A DNA stretch of 64,000 nucleotides from Leptolyngbyaceae cyanobacterium clean351 (GCA_027451865.1 DAIDHW010000001.1:682353-746352); one strand, 5' to 3'; counted from the first letter of the stretch, positions 1 through 10,200 are shown. The notes: a model not told the origin generated them from the sequence alone. Translations and numbers: made by a program.

Positions 1-1
1 C

Positions 2-709
2 GATGTCATCCTGGCAACTAACATGATCTCAGTGGGAGTCGATGTCCGGCGCCTCGGCATCATGGTGGCCTGCGGACAACCGAAAAATACGGCTGAGTAT
101 ATCCAGGCCACCTCCCGGGTTGGCCGGACCTATCCCGGCCTCGTGATCACGGTCTACAACTGGGCGCGGCCGCGGGATCTTTCCCACTTCGAACGCTTTG
201 AGCACTATCACGCCACGTTCTATCAGAACGTTGAGGCGCTGTCCGTTACCCCGTTTGCTCCTGGTGCCCTTTATCGAGGCCTCAGTGCTGTCCTGGCATC
301 ATTAATTCGTCTGTCCGGCGAAGAATTCAACGGCAACGATAAAGCGGGAGCCATTGAACGCAATCATCCCTACGTACGAGCCGCTGTGGATGCGATCGTT
401 CACAGAGCCGAACTTGTTGGTAATGCTCAGACAGGGCAACGCATTCGTGAAGAACTAGAGGTCAAGCTCGACCGCTGGCTGGCCCGCTCTCAGAAGCTAG
501 TCGGGGGAGCCCAGCTCAAGTATCAAATCAAATCCAGAGATGGCACCTCTGTTAACCTGCTCAGTTCAGCGGGGAAAGCAACCTGGGATGATTTCACCTG
601 TCTCAACTCACTGCGTAACGTTGAACCCACCGTTAACCTGGTACTGACCGATCAGCCTCCAGATGACGACTTTTCCCGCATACCACAGCCTTATCTTGAA
701 ACTACATGA
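2..709 (+). CDS. drmA: DISARM-type helicase DrmA, C-terminal part (cut by window edge)
   Basis: The frame is open from the first bases of the window, so this is the 3' end of a longer gene. The visible part starts in a superfamily 2 helicase core. ATNMISVGVDV fits motif V, and YIQATSRVGR fits motif VI with its arginine finger. The following stretch, with RDLSHFERFEHYHATFY and VTPFAPGALYRGL, is characteristic of DrmA-like helicases of DISARM anti-phage systems. In DISARM, DrmA works with DrmB to recognise and block incoming DNA. The stop overlaps the next start (ATGA), so translation is probably coupled to drmB. A general DUF1998-associated helicase is the alternative. The Walker A and B motifs lie outside the window. 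Confidence 0.8.
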   Translation, partial: DVILATNMISVGVDVRRLGIMVACGQPKNTAEYIQATSRVGRTYPGLVITVYNWARPRDLSHFERFEHYHATFYQNVEALSVTPFAPGALYRGLSAVLASLIRLSGEEFNGNDKAGAIERNHPYVRAAVDAIVHRAELVGNAQTGQRIREELEVKLDRWLARSQKLVGGAQLKYQIKSRDGTSVNLLSSAGKATWDDFTCLNSLRNVEPTVNLVLTDQPPDDDFSRIPQPYLETT

Positions 710-2565
710 CTGGATCGACCTACAAACACAAAGTTGGTGAGCTACGCCCAAGCCAAATCCTCTTTACCTTTGGCATTGGCTCCATTGCCGATCTGCCCAA
801 CCTGTCCGTCATGATCATGGGCCTCGAGGGCTGGGATAAAGGGCATACAGTCGAGTTGAGTGAAGAACGCCTCCTGGCGGCAGTTCGGCAGGAGTTGGGA
901 TCGCAGGTTAGAGAACTGCGCTCTCCCCCACTGCCGCCTGAAGAGGACACCTTTAATCCCTTTGATGAAGCTGTTCGTATCGGCATTCCCGTTGCACCCT
1001 TTCCCACCTGGATGGTCTGTCCCTTTTGCCGCTTACTTGCTCCCCTACAATCAGGACTCTTTGAACTGAAGTCCCACCCTTATCGAATTAACGAAACGCG
1101 CTACGTTCACAAAAACTGCCCCAAGGCTAAAAAGCCTCCGGGGGTGATACCTTCCCGCTTCCTGGTTGCTTGCGAGCATGGTCATCTAGACGACTTTCCG
1201 TGGCATTACTTTGTCCACCGGGGACCCTCGGATTGCCAAGGCGTGTTGCGATTTGAGGAGTACGGCGTCACCGGTGCGGCCACCGATATTATGGTTCGCT
1301 GTCAGGGCTGCGATGTTAGACCACGCCAGCTATCTGAAGCATTTGGCGAAACAGGCAAACAAACGATGCCGAGATGTCGAGGTCGCCATCCACACATCCG
1401 AGGCTTTGATGAGTGTGACAAGCAGATGAGAGGAATGCTGCTCGGTGCTTCCAATAGCTGGTTTGCCATCTCACTCTCAGCCCTTTCTATCCCCGTCAAC
1501 TCTAATCAGTTAGCTCAGCTGATCCAAGAAAACTGGGCTGTCGTTGGTAAAGCCAATAGTCCTGAAACCCTTGGTATCCTCTTGGAGGCAATGCAGGCAA
1601 CTGGACAACTTCAAGCCTTCGCAAAATACTCAATTGACGAGGTCTGGACAGCTATCGAACAGCAGCGAGATGGTGGTGAGGATGACGATGTCCATGACCT
1701 CAAAACGCCAGAATGGCAAGTCTTCTCCTTGTCTGTTCCCCCCCAGAGCAGCCGAGAATTTCAGCTACGCCCCGTCGCTCCTCCCACCAGCTATGACCAG
1801 TATTTCAGTAAGACAGTTCTTGTAGAGCGAATTCGAGAAGTTCGGGCCCTAATCGGCTTTACACGTATCCAGTCACCGGGCGACTTCGATGATACTGGGA
1901 AAATTCCTGCAGAGTATAGGGCCCGTATTAGCCGCAACGACCCCCTCTGGGTGCCTGCAACTGAAGTCAAAGGTGAAGGCATCTTCCTGGAATTTAACGA
2001 GTCACTACTGCGTGATTGGGAAGAATCTAAATCTGTTGTAAGTCATGCCAAACTTACGTATGAGGCCCAGAAACGGTGGCTGCGGATTCGGAATCTTTAC
2101 CCCGCAGGATTTCCAGCGCCATCGATGCGATACATGCTGATTCATTCCTTTGCCCATGCGCTGATGCGTCAGCTCGCAATTGAATGCGGATACAACGCAG
2201 CAAGTTTACGGGAGCGTATCTATTCAAAACCACCTCACGATGAAAATGGTCCTCAAGCAGGAGTCCTTATCTATACCGCCGCTCCAGACAGCGAGGGGAC
2301 GCTAGGAGGACTAGTTAGTCTGGGTGAACCTGGCACGCTCGGGTATCATATCTCACAGGCACTTGCGGGAATGCGCCTCTGCGCCTCTGACCCGCTCTGT
2401 GCTGACCACAGTCCCAACGAAGGTACACCCTCTCTCCACTGGGCTGCCTGCCACGCTTGCCTGTTTAGCCCTGAAACATCCTGCGAACGGGGGAATAAAT
2501 ATCTCGATCGCTCTCTGCTAGTACCGACATTTGCCTCAACTGACCTTCACTTTTTTAAGACCTAA
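706..2565 (+). CDS. drmB: DISARM-type DUF1998 protein DrmB
   Basis: This 619-residue protein carries a C-terminal DUF1998 domain, the signature of DrmB. Visible elements are IHSFAHALMRQLA (about residue 480), GVLIYTAAPDSEGTLGGL (about 525) and a cysteine-rich end with CADHS, HWAACHACLF and SCERGN. Further Cys pairs (CPFC near 104, CEHGH near 156, CQGC near 200) suggest several zinc sites. In DISARM, DrmB forms a complex with the helicase DrmA. The start ATG overlaps the drmA stop by four bases. Length and domain layout look complete. No RBS is needed if translation is coupled. Confidence 0.85.
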   Translation: MTGSTYKHKVGELRPSQILFTFGIGSIADLPNLSVMIMGLEGWDKGHTVELSEERLLAAVRQELGSQVRELRSPPLPPEEDTFNPFDEAVRIGIPVAPFPTWMVCPFCRLLAPLQSGLFELKSHPYRINETRYVHKNCPKAKKPPGVIPSRFLVACEHGHLDDFPWHYFVHRGPSDCQGVLRFEEYGVTGAATDIMVRCQGCDVRPRQLSEAFGETGKQTMPRCRGRHPHIRGFDECDKQMRGMLLGASNSWFAISLSALSIPVNSNQLAQLIQENWAVVGKANSPETLGILLEAMQATGQLQAFAKYSIDEVWTAIEQQRDGGEDDDVHDLKTPEWQVFSLSVPPQSSREFQLRPVAPPTSYDQYFSKTVLVERIREVRALIGFTRIQSPGDFDDTGKIPAEYRARISRNDPLWVPATEVKGEGIFLEFNESLLRDWEESKSVVSHAKLTYEAQKRWLRIRNLYPAGFPAPSMRYMLIHSFAHALMRQLAIECGYNAASLRERIYSKPPHDENGPQAGVLIYTAAPDSEGTLGGLVSLGEPGTLGYHISQALAGMRLCASDPLCADHSPNEGTPSLHWAACHACLFSPETSCERGNKYLDRSLLVPTFASTDLHFFKT

Positions 2566-2637
2566 TCTGTGAGTCGTTCTACAGGAGCTTGCTACCCTAC
2601 TATCCAGGACTGACAAGTCTCACAGGGACTGATTGCT

Positions 2638-2679
2638 TTGGTGTATTGGGAGCACTCTATTCAGGATGCTTGCACCGGA
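2638..2679 (+). repeat. 42-bp fragment duplicated from the SNF2 helicase gene
   Basis: These 42 bases match positions 5558-5599 inside the helicase gene at 41 of 42 positions. The only mismatch is G at 2648 against T at 5568. Both copies lie in the same orientation, 2,920 bp apart. The flanks differ, so this is a small displaced fragment and not a mobile element with visible ends. Confidence 0.85.
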
Positions 2680-2764
2680 TGCAGGTCAGGTTTTGGCCGA
2701 CTGTAACCGGGAACCCGCCCCCAGCCATTGCTCTAACCCTTGTCAGTCCTCCCCGGGAGGGAGG

Positions 2765-2923
2765 CTAGCTTCTTCGCCAGGTCAAACTGGGACCTAGGGC
2801 GTGGACTTGGCAGTAACGCTTGCCATTGACGAGGTGACCAGCCCGGTCAAAGATGGCAAACTCACGGTCTCGGTTGTAGCAGCTGTCTGTGAGTTGGGCC
2901 GTTAGCGCTACCGATGCTGTGGG
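2765..2923 (-). pseudogene. Remnant of a MOSC-domain protein (N-terminal barrel)
   Basis: The minus strand has a 52-codon open stretch with no start codon, bounded by stops on both sides. It contains YNRDREFAIFD followed by GHLVNGKRYCQVHALG. The pattern DREFA-(I/L)-FD followed by VNGKR is typical of the MOSC N-terminal beta-barrel domain, found in molybdenum cofactor sulfurase-related proteins. Nothing downstream resembles the MOSC core. I infer a decayed gene fragment predating or accompanying assembly of the island. A tblastn search would settle it; at this length chance resemblance is possible. Confidence 0.4.
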
Positions 2924-3040
2924 CTAGTTAGGCCTGTTCCTCCCGCTGTCAATACATTGAGCTATAGTGTATCTGCACTGTGGAAAATGGTAGGCGCCGG
3001 ACTTTCCCCAGCGACCCTATTACCGGAAACCCTTAACTCG

Positions 3041-6000
3041 ATGGCTCAACTCGAAGACCTCACCCGTGGTACTACAGTCAAAGGCATCCTGCCGACCCAC
3101 AACGTTACCGTCATCGACACGAGGTGGCACGGGAGTGACGTGGTTGAGCTGACCTACAAGGATGCGAACGGTCAACCTCACACTGAGCTCCTGTTTCGCG
3201 ACCGTGAGCCGACCCTGGAAGTTGTCACCCAAGGGCGACCGTGGAGCTTTGATGGGGATGGGGCGTTGCTGCGGTTGGTTTCCGAGGCCCATCGCATTCG
3301 GCTAGCGCACTTATTTGACCCGCTGCTAGCGGTTCATACCTCATTGGTGGAACCCCTCCCTCACCAAATCATGGCAGTCTACGGCGAGATGCTGGCCCGT
3401 CAACCACTGCGGTTCCTCCTAGCTGACGATCCGGGAGCCGGAAAAACCATCATGGCTGGACTGTTTATCCGTGAATTACTGATCCGGGGAGACCTACAAC
3501 GGTGCATGATCGTTTGTCCTGGGAGTTTGGCCGTGCAGTGGCAGGATGAGCTGTTTCAAAAGTTTCATCTGCCCTTTGAGATGCTGACCAATGACCGGAT
3601 CGAAGCGGCTCGTACCCGGAATGCCTTCCCGGAAATGCCACTGGTCATCGTTCGGTTGGACAAGCTCAGTCGCGATGAACAGCTGCAAGCCAAGCTGAGG
3701 CAAACCGATTGGGATCTGGTGGTGGTGGATGAGGCTCACAAACTGTCCGCCTCGTTTTTTGGGGGTGAACTCAAGGAAACCAAGCGTTATAAGCTCGGTA
3801 AGTTACTCTCAACGCTGACCCGCCATTTTCTGTTGATGACGGCAACTCCCCACAACGGGAGAGAGGAGGACTTCCAGCTTTTCCTCGCCCTGCTAGATAG
3901 CGATCGCTTTGAGGGACGATTCCGAGACGGGGTACATGCCTGCGACACATCTGACATGATCCGGCGCCTGGTCAAGGAAGACCTACTGAAGTTTGATGGC
4001 AAACCGCTCCTTCCTGAACGTCAGGCACACACGGTAAAGTATGTCCTGTCGGATCTGGAGGCTGTTCTTTACAAGCAGGTTACTGCCTACGTCAGGGAAG
4101 AGTTTAACCGAGCCGAAGCATTAGCCAACGATGGCCGCAAGGGAACCGTTGGTTTTGCTTTGACGATCTTGCAGCGTCGCCTCGCTTCATCTCCAGAAGC
4201 CATTTATCAATCTCTCCAACGACGGCGGGAACGGTTAGAGAAACGGCTGCGAGAGGAGGAACTCTTAAAAAGGGGGGTATCAGCACAGATTAACCTTGGT
4301 CCTACCATTGACCCGGAGGATTGGGAGAATGATTTTGAGGACCTCTCTAGTGATGAACACGAGGCTAGAGAAGAAGAGGTGGTTGACCAGGCCACGGCAG
4401 CTCGCACGATCGCTGAACTACAAGCCGAGATTGGCCAGCTTGGTAAACTCGAAGATCTAGCCTTGCGGGTTCGACGCAGTGGTAAGGACCGCAAGTGGGA
4501 TGAGCTATCTAAGTTATTACAAAATAGCGCTGAGATGTTTGATGCCGGGGGCCATCGGCGCAAACTGGTGATCTTCACCGAACATCGGGATACCCTGATC
4601 TATCTGGCAAGTCAAATAAAGAACCTCATGGGGCGACCTGAGACGGTGGTCACAATTCACGGTGGCATGGGACGGGAAGAGCGTAAGAAGGCCGAGGAAG
4701 CCTTTAAGCAGGATGTCACTGTGCAAGTCTTGATCGCCACGGATGCCGCTGGAGAAGGGATTAACCTACAACGGGCACACTTGATGGTGAACTACGATCT
4801 GCCCTGGAATCCCAATCGACTAGAGCAGCGGTTTGGGCGGATTCACCGGATCGGTCAGACCGAAGTCTGTCACCTGTGGAACCTGGTGGCAGAGGAGACC
4901 CGTGAAGGGGACGTGTATCTCTCGCTGCTCAAGAAGCTGGAGGTTGAGCAAAAGGCATTAGGTGGCAAGGTTTTTGATGTATTGGGGCAAGCAATCGCCG
5001 GTAAGGAACTGCGAGAACTGCTGATTGAAGCGATTCGCTACGGCGATTGCCCAGAAGTAAAAGCGAAGCTTGACCAGGTGGTCGCCGATCGCCTCGACCA
5101 ACGCCGATTACGAGAGTTGCTCGAGGAACATGCCCTAGCCCGCGACTCGATGGATGCGACCAAGGTGCAGCAGATTCGCCAGGAGATGGAGCGGGTGGAA
5201 GCTCGAAAACTCCAGCCCCATTTCATTGCATCCTTTTTTTTAGAAGCCTTTCAAGGATTAGGCGGTACGATTCGACAGCGGGAAACTAAACGCTATGAAA
5301 TTACTCATGTTCCGGCGGTGATCGGCAATCGCAATCGCCTCATTGGTGTGGGTGCAGCCATCTTAAAACGGTATGAACGTATTTGTTTTGAGAAGGAACT
5401 CATCAGTGTTCCCGGAAAACCCCTGGCTGATTTTGTCTGCCCTGGTCATCCCCTCCTCGATGCCACCGTTGATTTGATATTAGAGAATCATCGGGATCTA
5501 CTCCGGCAGGGTGCCATCCTGGTAGACGAAAACGATCCGGGGGAAGAAGTCCGCGCCTTGGTGTATTTGGAGCACTCTATTCAGGATGCTTGCACCGGAC
5601 GGGATGGACGGCGGCGGGTCGTCTCACGTCACATGCAATACGTGGAAATTGACAGCACAGGTCAAACCCTTGGCGCTGGTTATGCCCCCTATCTCGACTA
5701 TCGACCCTTAGAGGAAGCGGAAAAGCCTTTGACAGAGTCGGCGCTGAAGGATTTGGGTCTGCGGGAGGATATTGAAGGCAAGGCGACCAGCTATGCCATT
5801 GCTCATTTGGTGCCGAACCATCTTCAGGAGGTGCGGGAACGCAAGGAAGAGCTGATGGAAAAGACGGTGCGGGCAGTGCGGGACCGGCTGACGAAGGAAA
5901 TTAACTATTGGGACCATCGGGCAGCCGACCTGCGGTCCCAGGAGCAAGCAGGCAAGCCCAATGCCAAGCTTAACTCTACCAAAGCCCAACAACGGGCGGA

Positions 6001-6619
6001 TGAGTTAGCCGCCCGACTGCAAAAGCGCCTGTGTGAGTTGGAGCAGGAGCGCAAGCTTTCGCCGATGCCCCCTATCGTTGTGGGCGGGGCGCTAGTGGTG
6101 CCCATCGGTCTGCTGCAACGGCTACAAGGAAAACGGGAATCGACGACTAGCACCTTTGCCCGGGAAACAAGGCGGGTTGAGCTCGCCGCCATGGATGCAG
6201 TCATGGCAGCAGAACGGGAGTTGGGGTATGAGCCCCGGGATGTCAGCGCTCACAAGTGTGGTTACGACATTGAATCGGTGGAACCGGGGACTGGACAGTT
6301 ACGCTTGATCGAGGTGAAAGGTAGGATAGAAGGGGCACAAACGGTTACAGTCACCAAGAACGAAATCCTGGTTGCCCTCAATAAACCGGATAATTTTATC
6401 TTGGCCTTGGTGCAGGTCCCAGGGGATGGGAATTTCCCAGAAGAAGATGCGTTTGCCGTGCGCGAGTCTGGGGGGGGCTATCAGGTGCAGGGCAAGGGCT
6501 GCGTCTTGCGCTATGTCAGGAAACCATTTCAACAGCCAGACTTCCGGGCCTGCAGTGTGAACTATCCCTGGAAAGACCTTTGGAATGATGGCTATGACCC
6601 AAGGAGGACAACCCCATGA
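3041..6619 (+). CDS. drmD: DISARM-like SNF2 helicase with DUF3883 domain
   Basis: A protein of about 1,190 residues with a SNF2/RapA-type helicase core: Walker A in DDPGAGKTIMAG (near residue 130), DEAH (near 229), TATPHNG (near 265), then in the C-terminal lobe TDAAGEGINLQ (near 563) and RFGRIHRIGQ (near 591). A coiled, charged middle follows. The C-terminus has RLIEVKGR (near 1,088), typical of DUF3883, a PD-(D/E)xK-like fold. DrmD is the SNF2 helicase of class 1 DISARM. The frame extends upstream to a TTG at 2957, but MAQLEDLTRGT matches the usual family start, so I chose ATG 3041. The stop overlaps the next ATG (ATGA). Confidence 0.8.
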   Translation: MAQLEDLTRGTTVKGILPTHNVTVIDTRWHGSDVVELTYKDANGQPHTELLFRDREPTLEVVTQGRPWSFDGDGALLRLVSEAHRIRLAHLFDPLLAVHTSLVEPLPHQIMAVYGEMLARQPLRFLLADDPGAGKTIMAGLFIRELLIRGDLQRCMIVCPGSLAVQWQDELFQKFHLPFEMLTNDRIEAARTRNAFPEMPLVIVRLDKLSRDEQLQAKLRQTDWDLVVVDEAHKLSASFFGGELKETKRYKLGKLLSTLTRHFLLMTATPHNGREEDFQLFLALLDSDRFEGRFRDGVHACDTSDMIRRLVKEDLLKFDGKPLLPERQAHTVKYVLSDLEAVLYKQVTAYVREEFNRAEALANDGRKGTVGFALTILQRRLASSPEAIYQSLQRRRERLEKRLREEELLKRGVSAQINLGPTIDPEDWENDFEDLSSDEHEAREEEVVDQATAARTIAELQAEIGQLGKLEDLALRVRRSGKDRKWDELSKLLQNSAEMFDAGGHRRKLVIFTEHRDTLIYLASQIKNLMGRPETVVTIHGGMGREERKKAEEAFKQDVTVQVLIATDAAGEGINLQRAHLMVNYDLPWNPNRLEQRFGRIHRIGQTEVCHLWNLVAEETREGDVYLSLLKKLEVEQKALGGKVFDVLGQAIAGKELRELLIEAIRYGDCPEVKAKLDQVVADRLDQRRLRELLEEHALARDSMDATKVQQIRQEMERVEARKLQPHFIASFFLEAFQGLGGTIRQRETKRYEITHVPAVIGNRNRLIGVGAAILKRYERICFEKELISVPGKPLADFVCPGHPLLDATVDLILENHRDLLRQGAILVDENDPGEEVRALVYLEHSIQDACTGRDGRRRVVSRHMQYVEIDSTGQTLGAGYAPYLDYRPLEEAEKPLTESALKDLGLREDIEGKATSYAIAHLVPNHLQEVRERKEELMEKTVRAVRDRLTKEINYWDHRAADLRSQEQAGKPNAKLNSTKAQQRADELAARLQKRLCELEQERKLSPMPPIVVGGALVVPIGLLQRLQGKRESTTSTFARETRRVELAAMDAVMAAERELGYEPRDVSAHKCGYDIESVEPGTGQLRLIEVKGRIEGAQTVTVTKNEILVALNKPDNFILALVQVPGDGNFPEEDAFAVRESGGGYQVQGKGCVLRYVRKPFQQPDFRACSVNYPWKDLWNDGYDPRRTTP

Positions 6620-6846
6620 ATGCCCATAAGCTAGCTGCGACTCTAATGGAGGATGGAACCCTTGTTTTGCAAGGGTTACCGTTTCATGCGGGGGATACCG
6701 TAGAAATCATTATTCTGGAGCAGCCAAAAGCGGAACTCCCAAACCAAGCATCCCAAGCAGACTATCCATTGCAAGGGACAGTGCTACGCTATGACGATCC
6801 CTTTGAGCCAGCGGTGCCTGCTGAAGATTGGGAAGTGTTGAAATGA
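6616..6846 (+). CDS. Putative antitoxin of a VapBC-type pair
   Basis: This is a 76-residue acidic protein. Its N-terminal half (TLMEDGTLVLQGLPFHAGDTVEIIIL) looks like a short AbrB/MazE-like beta fold, and its tail (YDDPFEPAVPAEDWEVLK) is common in cyanobacterial antitoxins encoded before PIN-domain toxins. It should neutralise the adjacent PIN toxin and may repress the pair. Its ATG overlaps the helicase stop (ATGA) and its stop overlaps the toxin ATG (ATGA), so expression appears tied to the defence operon. The antitoxin role rests on its position and sequence pattern. Confidence 0.65.
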   Translation: MNAHKLAATLMEDGTLVLQGLPFHAGDTVEIIILEQPKAELPNQASQADYPLQGTVLRYDDPFEPAVPAEDWEVLK

Positions 6847-7232
6847 TTGTCTTGGATACGCACATCTGGGTGTGGTGGGTCGATAATAGCCCTCGGCTGA
6901 CGGAACAACTACGCGAATTAATTGCAGCCCATCAATCAAGTGGATTGGGAGTTAGCATCTTTTCTTGCTGGGAAGTCGCCAAATTAGTAGAGAAAGGCCG
7001 GATCCAGCTTGTTCGCCCTGTGAATGAGTGGCTAGATCTAGGTCTGGCTTATCCTGGCGTGCAACTGCTGGAGTTGACATTACCTATTGTGGTGAAAGCA
7101 ACCCAATTAGAAGGGTTTCACAATGACCCAGCGGATCAAATCATTGTGGCAACAGCCCAAGACCGCGCATGCCCGTTGCTGACTGTGGATGCCAAGATCG
7201 TCAACTATCCGTATGTTCAAGTTCTGAAGTAA
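6843..7232 (+). CDS. PIN-domain toxin, VapC family
   Basis: A 129-residue PIN-domain ribonuclease. The acidic residues expected to bind Mg2+ are visible: D5 in MIVLDTHIW, E44 in SCWEVAK, and D95 and D98 in HNDPADQIIVATA. VapC toxins cut RNA, often tRNA or rRNA, when not held by antitoxin. I chose ATG 6843 over an in-frame TTG at 6828 because the protein then starts directly at the first PIN strand, and this ATG overlaps the antitoxin stop. Its place inside a phage-defence operon suggests an addiction or abortive-infection role, which is inference. Confidence 0.85.
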   Translation: MIVLDTHIWVWWVDNSPRLTEQLRELIAAHQSSGLGVSIFSCWEVAKLVEKGRIQLVRPVNEWLDLGLAYPGVQLLELTLPIVVKATQLEGFHNDPADQIIVATAQDRACPLLTVDAKIVNYPYVQVLK

Positions 7233-7244
7233 TTTTTATCCCTC

Positions 7245-10200
7245 ATGACCTACCGCAAAAAGCTCATCGAAGTTGCCCTGCCCCTGGAAGCCATCAATAC
7301 GGAGTCAGCCCGGGAAAAGTCGATCCGTCATGGACACCCCAGCACTTTGCATTTATGGTGGGCACGGCGCCCGTTAGCTGCCTGTCGAGCGGTGCTGTGG
7401 GCTGCGTTAGTGGATGACCCCTCCAGCTGGCCGGATCGGTTTCCCACGGAGGAAGACCAGAATCGGGAACGGCAGCGGCTGTTTGACATTTTGGGGCGGA
7501 TTACCCTTGAGACTGATAGAAAAGGTCACACCAAGCAGGTGGTGCGCGGTCTGGTGTCGTGGGATGACATTAATAACCCCAAGTCGGGAGTGCTAGAGGC
7601 AGCTCAGCGAGAGATTGCCCGCTGTCTGGCGTGGGATAGGGGGGAAGAGCCGCCGACGGAACCGGATGCGGTGCGGGAGTACATTGCCAAGTATGCCCCT
7701 CCTGTCTATGACCCTTTTGCCGGCGGGGGTTCAATTCCCTTGGAGGCGCAGCGGTTGGGTTTGGAGGCTCATGCGAGTGATTTGAACCCGGTGGCGGTGC
7801 TGATTAATAAGGCGCTGATTGAGATCCCACCCAAGTTTAAGGGTCAGGCTCCCGTTAATCCAGAGAGCCGAGCGAAGAAGGATATTTCCTCTTGGCAGGG
7901 TGCGCAAGGGCTAGCAGCAGATGTGCGGTATTACGGGCAGTGGATGCGGGAGGAGGCGTTTGGGCGGATTGGCCACTTGTATCCCAAGGTTAAGGGGGAT
8001 TCCCCTCATCCCCTAGCCCCTTCTCCCACCAGGGGTGAGGGGGATAAACCAGAGCAACTAACGGTCATTGCCTGGTTGTGGGCAAGGACGGTGAAATGCC
8101 CTAACCCAGCCTGTGGATGTGCGATGCCGCTAGTACGGAGTCTTGAGCTTTCGACCAAGGAAGGGAAAAAAGCTTGGGTGGAGCCTGTGATTGATCGTTC
8201 TCCCCTCTCCCCTAGTGGGAGAGGGGCTGGGGGTGAGGGGCCAAGGGTGCAGTTTGTGGTGAAGTCGGGGGAGGGTAAAGCACCGGAGGGAACCGTAGGC
8301 CGCAAGGGGGCGCGCTGCATCGCCTGCGAAACTCCTGTAGCACTCGATCATGTCCGCCAGGAGGGACGCGCCGGACGCATGGGGCAGCAGCTAATGGCGA
8401 TCGTGGCAGAGGGACAAAACGGACGGGTTTATCTGGCACCCACCGCGGAACAGGAAGCCATTGCCCATTCCGCTCAACCCCAATGGAAACCGGATACTGA
8501 TTTACCCAAAGAGGCGTTAGGATTCCGGGTACAAAACTATGGCATGACCAAACACGCCGATCTCTTCACCCCCCGCCAACTAGTCGCCCTCACCACCTTC
8601 AGCGATTTGGTAAGTGAAGCACGGGAAAAAGCCACTCGGGATGCGGTGGCAGCAGGACTAGCCGATGATGATGTGCCGTTGAATGAGGGGGGGAGGGGGG
8701 CTAGGGCCTATGGAGAGGCAGTAAGTGTTTATTTGGCGTTTGCGGTTGATAAAGCTAGTGATTATTGGTCAGGAATTTGTACCTGGCACGTGGGACGTGT
8801 AACAGTTACACATACATTTGGCAGACAGGCCATCCCCATGACCTGGGATTTTTGTGAAGCAAATCCTCTGAGTGACTCAACGGGAAATTTTAACAGCGCC
8901 ATCGAATGGATTGTTAAAGTCCTCGAGGTTGCCTTTCCCAATTCTCCATCACAAGTCACACAACACGATGCGACCGCCCCTCACCCCCACGACACCACCC
9001 CCAAACTCATCTCCACCGATCCGCCCTATTACGACGCAGTACCCTATGCCGATCTCTCGGATTTCTTCTATGTTTGGTTGCGTCGCTCCATCGGTTCAGT
9101 TTATCCCAATATCTTCAGCACTGTTTTAGTCCCTAAAGCCCAAGAACTGGTCGCTGATAATTTCCGACATGGCAGCAAAGAGAAAGCCAAAGATTTTTTT
9201 GAAGCAGGGCTGACCAGGGTTTTTCACCGCGCCAATTATCTCAGTCGTCACGATTATCCTATCACAGTTTACTACGCTCTCAAGCAGACTGAAAGCACTT
9301 CTGAAAACGATGAAGTCGATGAACCGGATGAAATTAATTCTGCTCCTAAAAAAAACAAAAAAGCTGACGGACAAAGAGCTTCTACAGGCTGGGAAACCAT
9401 TTTGGAAGGGTTGATTCAGTCGAATTTCAGCATTGATGGCACTTGGCCCCTGCGTACCGAACTCGTCAATCGAATGCGCGGACAAAAATCCAACGCCCTC
9501 GCCTCCTCCATCGTCCTCGTCTGCCGCCCCCGCCCCACCGACGCCCCCAAAATCACCCGCCGCCGGTTCCTCACCGAACTCAAGCGTGAACTCCCACCTG
9601 CCCTAAGAAATCTCCAACAAGGCAACATCGCCCCCGTAGACTTGGCCCAAGCCAGCATTGGCCCCGGCATGGCGGTCTTCTCCCAATACGCCGCTGTTCT
9701 AGAAGACGATGGCTCCCCCCTGCGGGTGCGTACCGCCCTGCAACTGATCAATCAGATCCTCGACGAATTCCTCACGGAGCAGGAAGGTGAGTTTGACCCC
9801 GACACCCGCTGGGCCCTCACCTGGTTTGAGCAGCATCAGTTTGAGCCTAGCCTGTACGGTGACGCTGAAACCCTCAGCAAAGCTAGAAATACCAGTGTAC
9901 AAGGCATGGTCGATGCGGGCATCCTAGAAGCCAAGGGCGGCAGGGTGCGGTTGTTGAGGCGAGATGAATTGAAGGACACCCTCATCTCCCAACCCCTTCT
10001 CCCATCAAGGGAGAAGGGGGGCAACACTGCTCTTACTCCCCTCTCCCCTGGTGGGAGAGGGGCCGGGGGTGAGGGAGCCAACCACTGGGCAATCACCCAA
10101 GACCTGACCTACAAACTCGATAAAGGAGGCGAAATGGCTGCCGCCAAACTATTAGCTCAACTAGGAGGCAGGGGCGAAATTGCCCGCGACCTCGCCTATC

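Larger units (their letters stand above)
2566..3040. other. 475-nt gap inside the defence island, filled with gene debris
   Basis: No intact gene is visible between drmB and the likely ATG of the SNF2 helicase gene. The gap holds a near-perfect 42-bp piece of the downstream helicase gene (2638-2679) and, on the minus strand, a short open stretch resembling the N-terminal part of a MOSC-domain protein (2765-2923). Both point to past rearrangement or replacement. The promoter of the downstream part of the operon should lie here, but I cannot assign -35/-10 elements. Confidence 0.6.

Noticed and set aside
2957-3040. N-terminal extension of the SNF2 helicase from a TTG start
   Set aside because: The 28 extra residues do not look like the family start, there is no clear ribosome binding site, and MAQLEDLT at 3041 is the usual beginning.
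8006-8439. Minus-strand open frames through the repeat region
   Set aside because: They arise from the GC-rich palindromes and are shadows of the methyltransferase gene.
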